Assembly (NCBI GenBank): GCA_001771055.1
Contig: MESS01000156.1
Span: 9,809-17,226, forward strand
Origin: Caldithrix sp. RBG_13_44_9
GTDB lineage: Bacteria > Calditrichota > Calditrichia > RBG-13-44-9
DNA length: 7,418 nt
Direction: 5' to 3'
Under the pieces are notes generated by a model. The model saw only the letters and a list, made by a program, of their open reading frames with translations. It made no database searches and was not told the origin of the DNA. Both the position numbers and the translations under genes were made by a program. The first letter of the stretch is position 1; each line of letters opens with the position of its first letter. Shown piece after piece: positions 6,228 through 7,418 of this stretch.

Positions 6228-6419
6228 ATGGCTAAAGTGTGTTCTGTTTGTGGAAAAAAACCGGTATGGGGCAATAAGGTGAGTCACGCCAATAACCGTA
6301 CCCGCCGCCGCTTTGAACCCAATTTGCAGAAAGTGCGGGCAGTGGTGGAAGGAGAAACCCGGCGAATCACGGTCTGTACCAGCTGCATCCAGGCCGGAAA
6401 GATTATCAAAGCTATCTGA
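6228..6419 (+). CDS. rpmB: Large-subunit ribosomal protein L28 (bL28)
   Basis: A 63-residue zinc-ribbon form of bL28, a structural protein of the 50S subunit. The sequence begins MAKVCSVCGKKP and shows both Cys pairs expected to hold one zinc ion: C5/C8 and C50/C53 (VCTSC). The conserved NKVSHANNRTRRRFEPNLQKVR core (16-37) contacts 23S rRNA. An ATG two codons upstream (6222) is in frame, but AAGGA at 6214-6218 sits only 3 nt from it and 9 nt from 6228, and the family begins MAKVC, so 6228 is chosen. It is a single gene with its own promoter and a strong terminator; the frequent partner rpmG is not present. Divergent from dnaA. Confidence 0.97.
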   Translation: MAKVCSVCGKKPVWGNKVSHANNRTRRRFEPNLQKVRAVVEGETRRITVCTSCIQAGKIIKAI

Positions 6420-6444
6420 ATTGACTATACTGCTTTTCTAAATC

Positions 6445-6472
6445 AAGCCTCTCCCTGTAGAGGCTTTTTTGT
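6445..6472 (+). terminator. Rho-independent terminator of rpmB
   Basis: AAGCCTCT (6445-6452) and AGAGGCTT (6459-6466) make a perfect 8-bp stem with a 6-nt loop, followed by a run of T to 6470. It lies 26 bp past the rpmB stop codon. This is a textbook intrinsic terminator and the clearest in the window. Confidence 0.92.
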
Positions 6473-6887
6473 TATTGCCTGTCATCGTAAAATCAAGTAA
6501 TCGAAATATTTCTCGCTTTGGCGGAAATCAGTCATTCAGGCCTCTGATATTCAGAATCTGATCTTTGTCCATAAATCCTTTGGCTGAGAACCGGAGTCAC
6601 TCCCCTTCTTTTGATTGAGGGAAGGGACTTTACATTTTATCAATTCCTCTGTTAATTTTCAATGAGAACTCCTGCTAGCAGCTAAATTGAGGTCAGTTCA
6701 ATCCTGTCAAAAAAAAATTAAAAATTAAAAATCGTTTTGCTTAATTTTATTTCTTTTGCTATAATTTGAACCGTTAACGATACTCGGATGAATTCAGACC
6801 AGAAACTGTTGCTAAATATGCTCTTAGGTGCGATTTAATGTTTTTTGATAAACCGGACATTTATATTTTTTAGCAGGGGAGGATGCG
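6473..6887. other. Gene-free stretch between rpmB terminator and acidic-protein gene
   Basis: No open frame here looks like a gene. It contains short inverted repeats: TCTGA-TAT-TCAGA (6543-6555), CCCTTC-12-GAAGGG (6603-6626) and the palindrome CTGCTAGCAG (6672-6681). After these come an A-tract and a strong promoter, then an untranslated leader of about 115 nt before the ATG at 6888. I recognise no known riboswitch or small RNA in the leader. Confidence 0.5.
6709..6765 (+). promoter_or_regulatory. Strong promoter with A-tract and extended -10
   Basis: TTGCTT (6737-6742), a 17-bp spacer and TATAAT (6760-6765) with the extended -10 dinucleotide TG at 6757-6758 form a near-ideal sigma-70-type promoter. 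Immediately upstream, 6709-6731 is a series of A-runs separated by TT, like an UP element or intrinsically bent DNA. Transcription should start near 6772, giving the acidic-protein gene a leader of about 115 nt. This is the best promoter in the window. Confidence 0.7.
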
Positions 6888-7181
6888 ATGGAATCGAATG
6901 GAAGAGCAGGATCACGAGTGGTGAGCCATGAGGATGCCATGTTCCGGGATATCTGCGAATTGCTGGAGTTGGATCCGGAGAGTGTGGAATATCTGGTGAT
7001 TGAAGATTTCGAGGATGTGGATTATATGATGTTCGAGGAATTCGATGAGGTGGAGCCGGAAGAAGCCTGGAAACCGGAACAGCGGATCATTGAGATCTAT
7101 TACACCGATGGTACCCGCGAAGAAATAGAAATTGAGCTGGATTCAGAGATCGATGAAATGCTGAAGAGATTTCTGGGGTAG
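6888..7181 (+). CDS. Very acidic small protein of unknown function
   Basis: A 97-residue protein that I do not recognise. By count, 22 Glu and 10 Asp make about a third of residues acidic, against eight Lys/Arg, so the net charge is strongly negative. Residues 15-30 look helical (HEDAMFRDICELLEL), 36-60 are an acidic run with aromatic and Met residues (DYMMFEEFDEVEPEE), 66-82 suggest a beta hairpin around YYTDGT, and the end (83-97) is a probable helix. It has no signal peptide or membrane segment. GGGGAGG (6876-6882) is an excellent ribosome binding site 5 nt before the ATG, and a strong promoter lies upstream, so it is probably real and well expressed. Possible roles are a protein-protein adaptor, chaperone-like factor or DNA mimic, all inference. 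No terminator is evident downstream. Confidence 0.8.
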   Translation: MESNGRAGSRVVSHEDAMFRDICELLELDPESVEYLVIEDFEDVDYMMFEEFDEVEPEEAWKPEQRIIEIYYTDGTREEIEIELDSEIDEMLKRFLG

Positions 7182-7418
7182 GGGAAAAAAAGAACAACAC
7201 ACCACATTTTAATCCTCCAAGAACCTGCCTGCAGACGAGTTAGCTTATTGACAGATAAACCATGCCAGTGTTTGTATAATAAGGTAATAAGGTTGAAATC
7301 GTTTATATCGATTGGGGTTACTAAGTACCTGATTTCGTAAATACAATGACCTATAAAAATCAGACAGGATAACAGGATGAACCAGATAGATTGTTATCAG
7401 GTTCATCAGACGACAAGG
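7182..7418. other. Right-edge intergenic sequence, no gene seen
   Basis: No credible open frame. It contains TTGACA (7248-7253) and TATAAT (7275-7280), but 21 bp apart, too far for a normal promoter. Further right a short inverted repeat AATCG/CGATT surrounds a TTTATAT core, and the edge holds the tandem motif and hairpin listed separately. The next gene must start beyond the window. Confidence 0.45.
7364..7407. repeat. Tandem ACAGGAT motif plus long hairpin, likely dispersed repeat
   Basis: ACAGGATA (7364-7371) and ACAGGATG (7372-7379) are adjacent direct copies. Overlapping the second copy, 7376-7388 (GATGAACCAGATA) pairs with 7395-7407 (TATCAGGTTCATC) in a 13-bp stem with one A-A mismatch and a 6-nt loop. 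From memory, ACAGGAT-type tandem strings are common intergenic repeats in several bacterial phyla with no known role. The element may continue past the window edge. It could alternatively be a terminator for the next gene on the - strand, though no T-run is visible. Confidence 0.55.

Noticed and set aside
7248..7280. Consensus TTGACA and TATAAT pair
   Set aside because: The spacer is 21 bp, well beyond the usual 16-18, and no gene follows within the window.

Overview
The window looks like ordinary chromosome from a Gram-negative bacterium of moderate, AT-leaning base composition, probably from a poorly cultured phylum. The Gram-negative reading rests on a signal-peptide-bearing DUF3108-type protein that would act in the envelope. 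A placement near the Calditrichota/KSB1-like part of the FCB group is only a guess: no rRNA is present and no protein pins the taxon. I see no mobile element, CRISPR array, tRNA or rRNA.

Layout, left to right. Positions 1-81 hold the tail of a + strand gene cut by the window edge. It converges on a - strand gene (157-1095) for a protein that resembles deoxyhypusine synthase. A 453-bp divergent intergenic region (1096-1548) follows, carrying several short palindromes and candidate promoters, one with a palindrome between its -35 and -10. A + strand RluA-type pseudouridine synthase (1549-2337) converges, with a 13-bp gap, on a - strand isoaspartyl peptidase/asparaginase (2351-3256). Upstream of that lie, also on -, a DUF3108-like exported protein (3380-4306) and a DnaA-family initiator (4476-5897). 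After a 330-bp AT-rich gap, rpmB (ribosomal protein L28) runs on + (6228-6419) and ends in a clear intrinsic terminator. A strong promoter then drives a very acidic 97-residue protein of unknown function (6888-7181). The right edge carries a tandem motif and a long hairpin that look like part of a dispersed repeat.

The genes do not form one pathway: most appear to be separate transcription units, and the two convergent pairs support this. The most notable content is the DnaA homologue. Its ATP-binding P-loop and Walker B are intact, but the arginine-finger position is Phe, the sensor II Arg position is Gln, and two to three base-reading residues of the domain IV signature are changed. It also has no dnaN neighbour and no recognisable DnaA box nearby, so it may be a DnaA paralogue or an initiator with altered regulation and altered DNA specificity. 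Next in interest are a deoxyhypusine synthase-like enzyme in a bacterial setting and the acidic small protein behind a near-ideal promoter.
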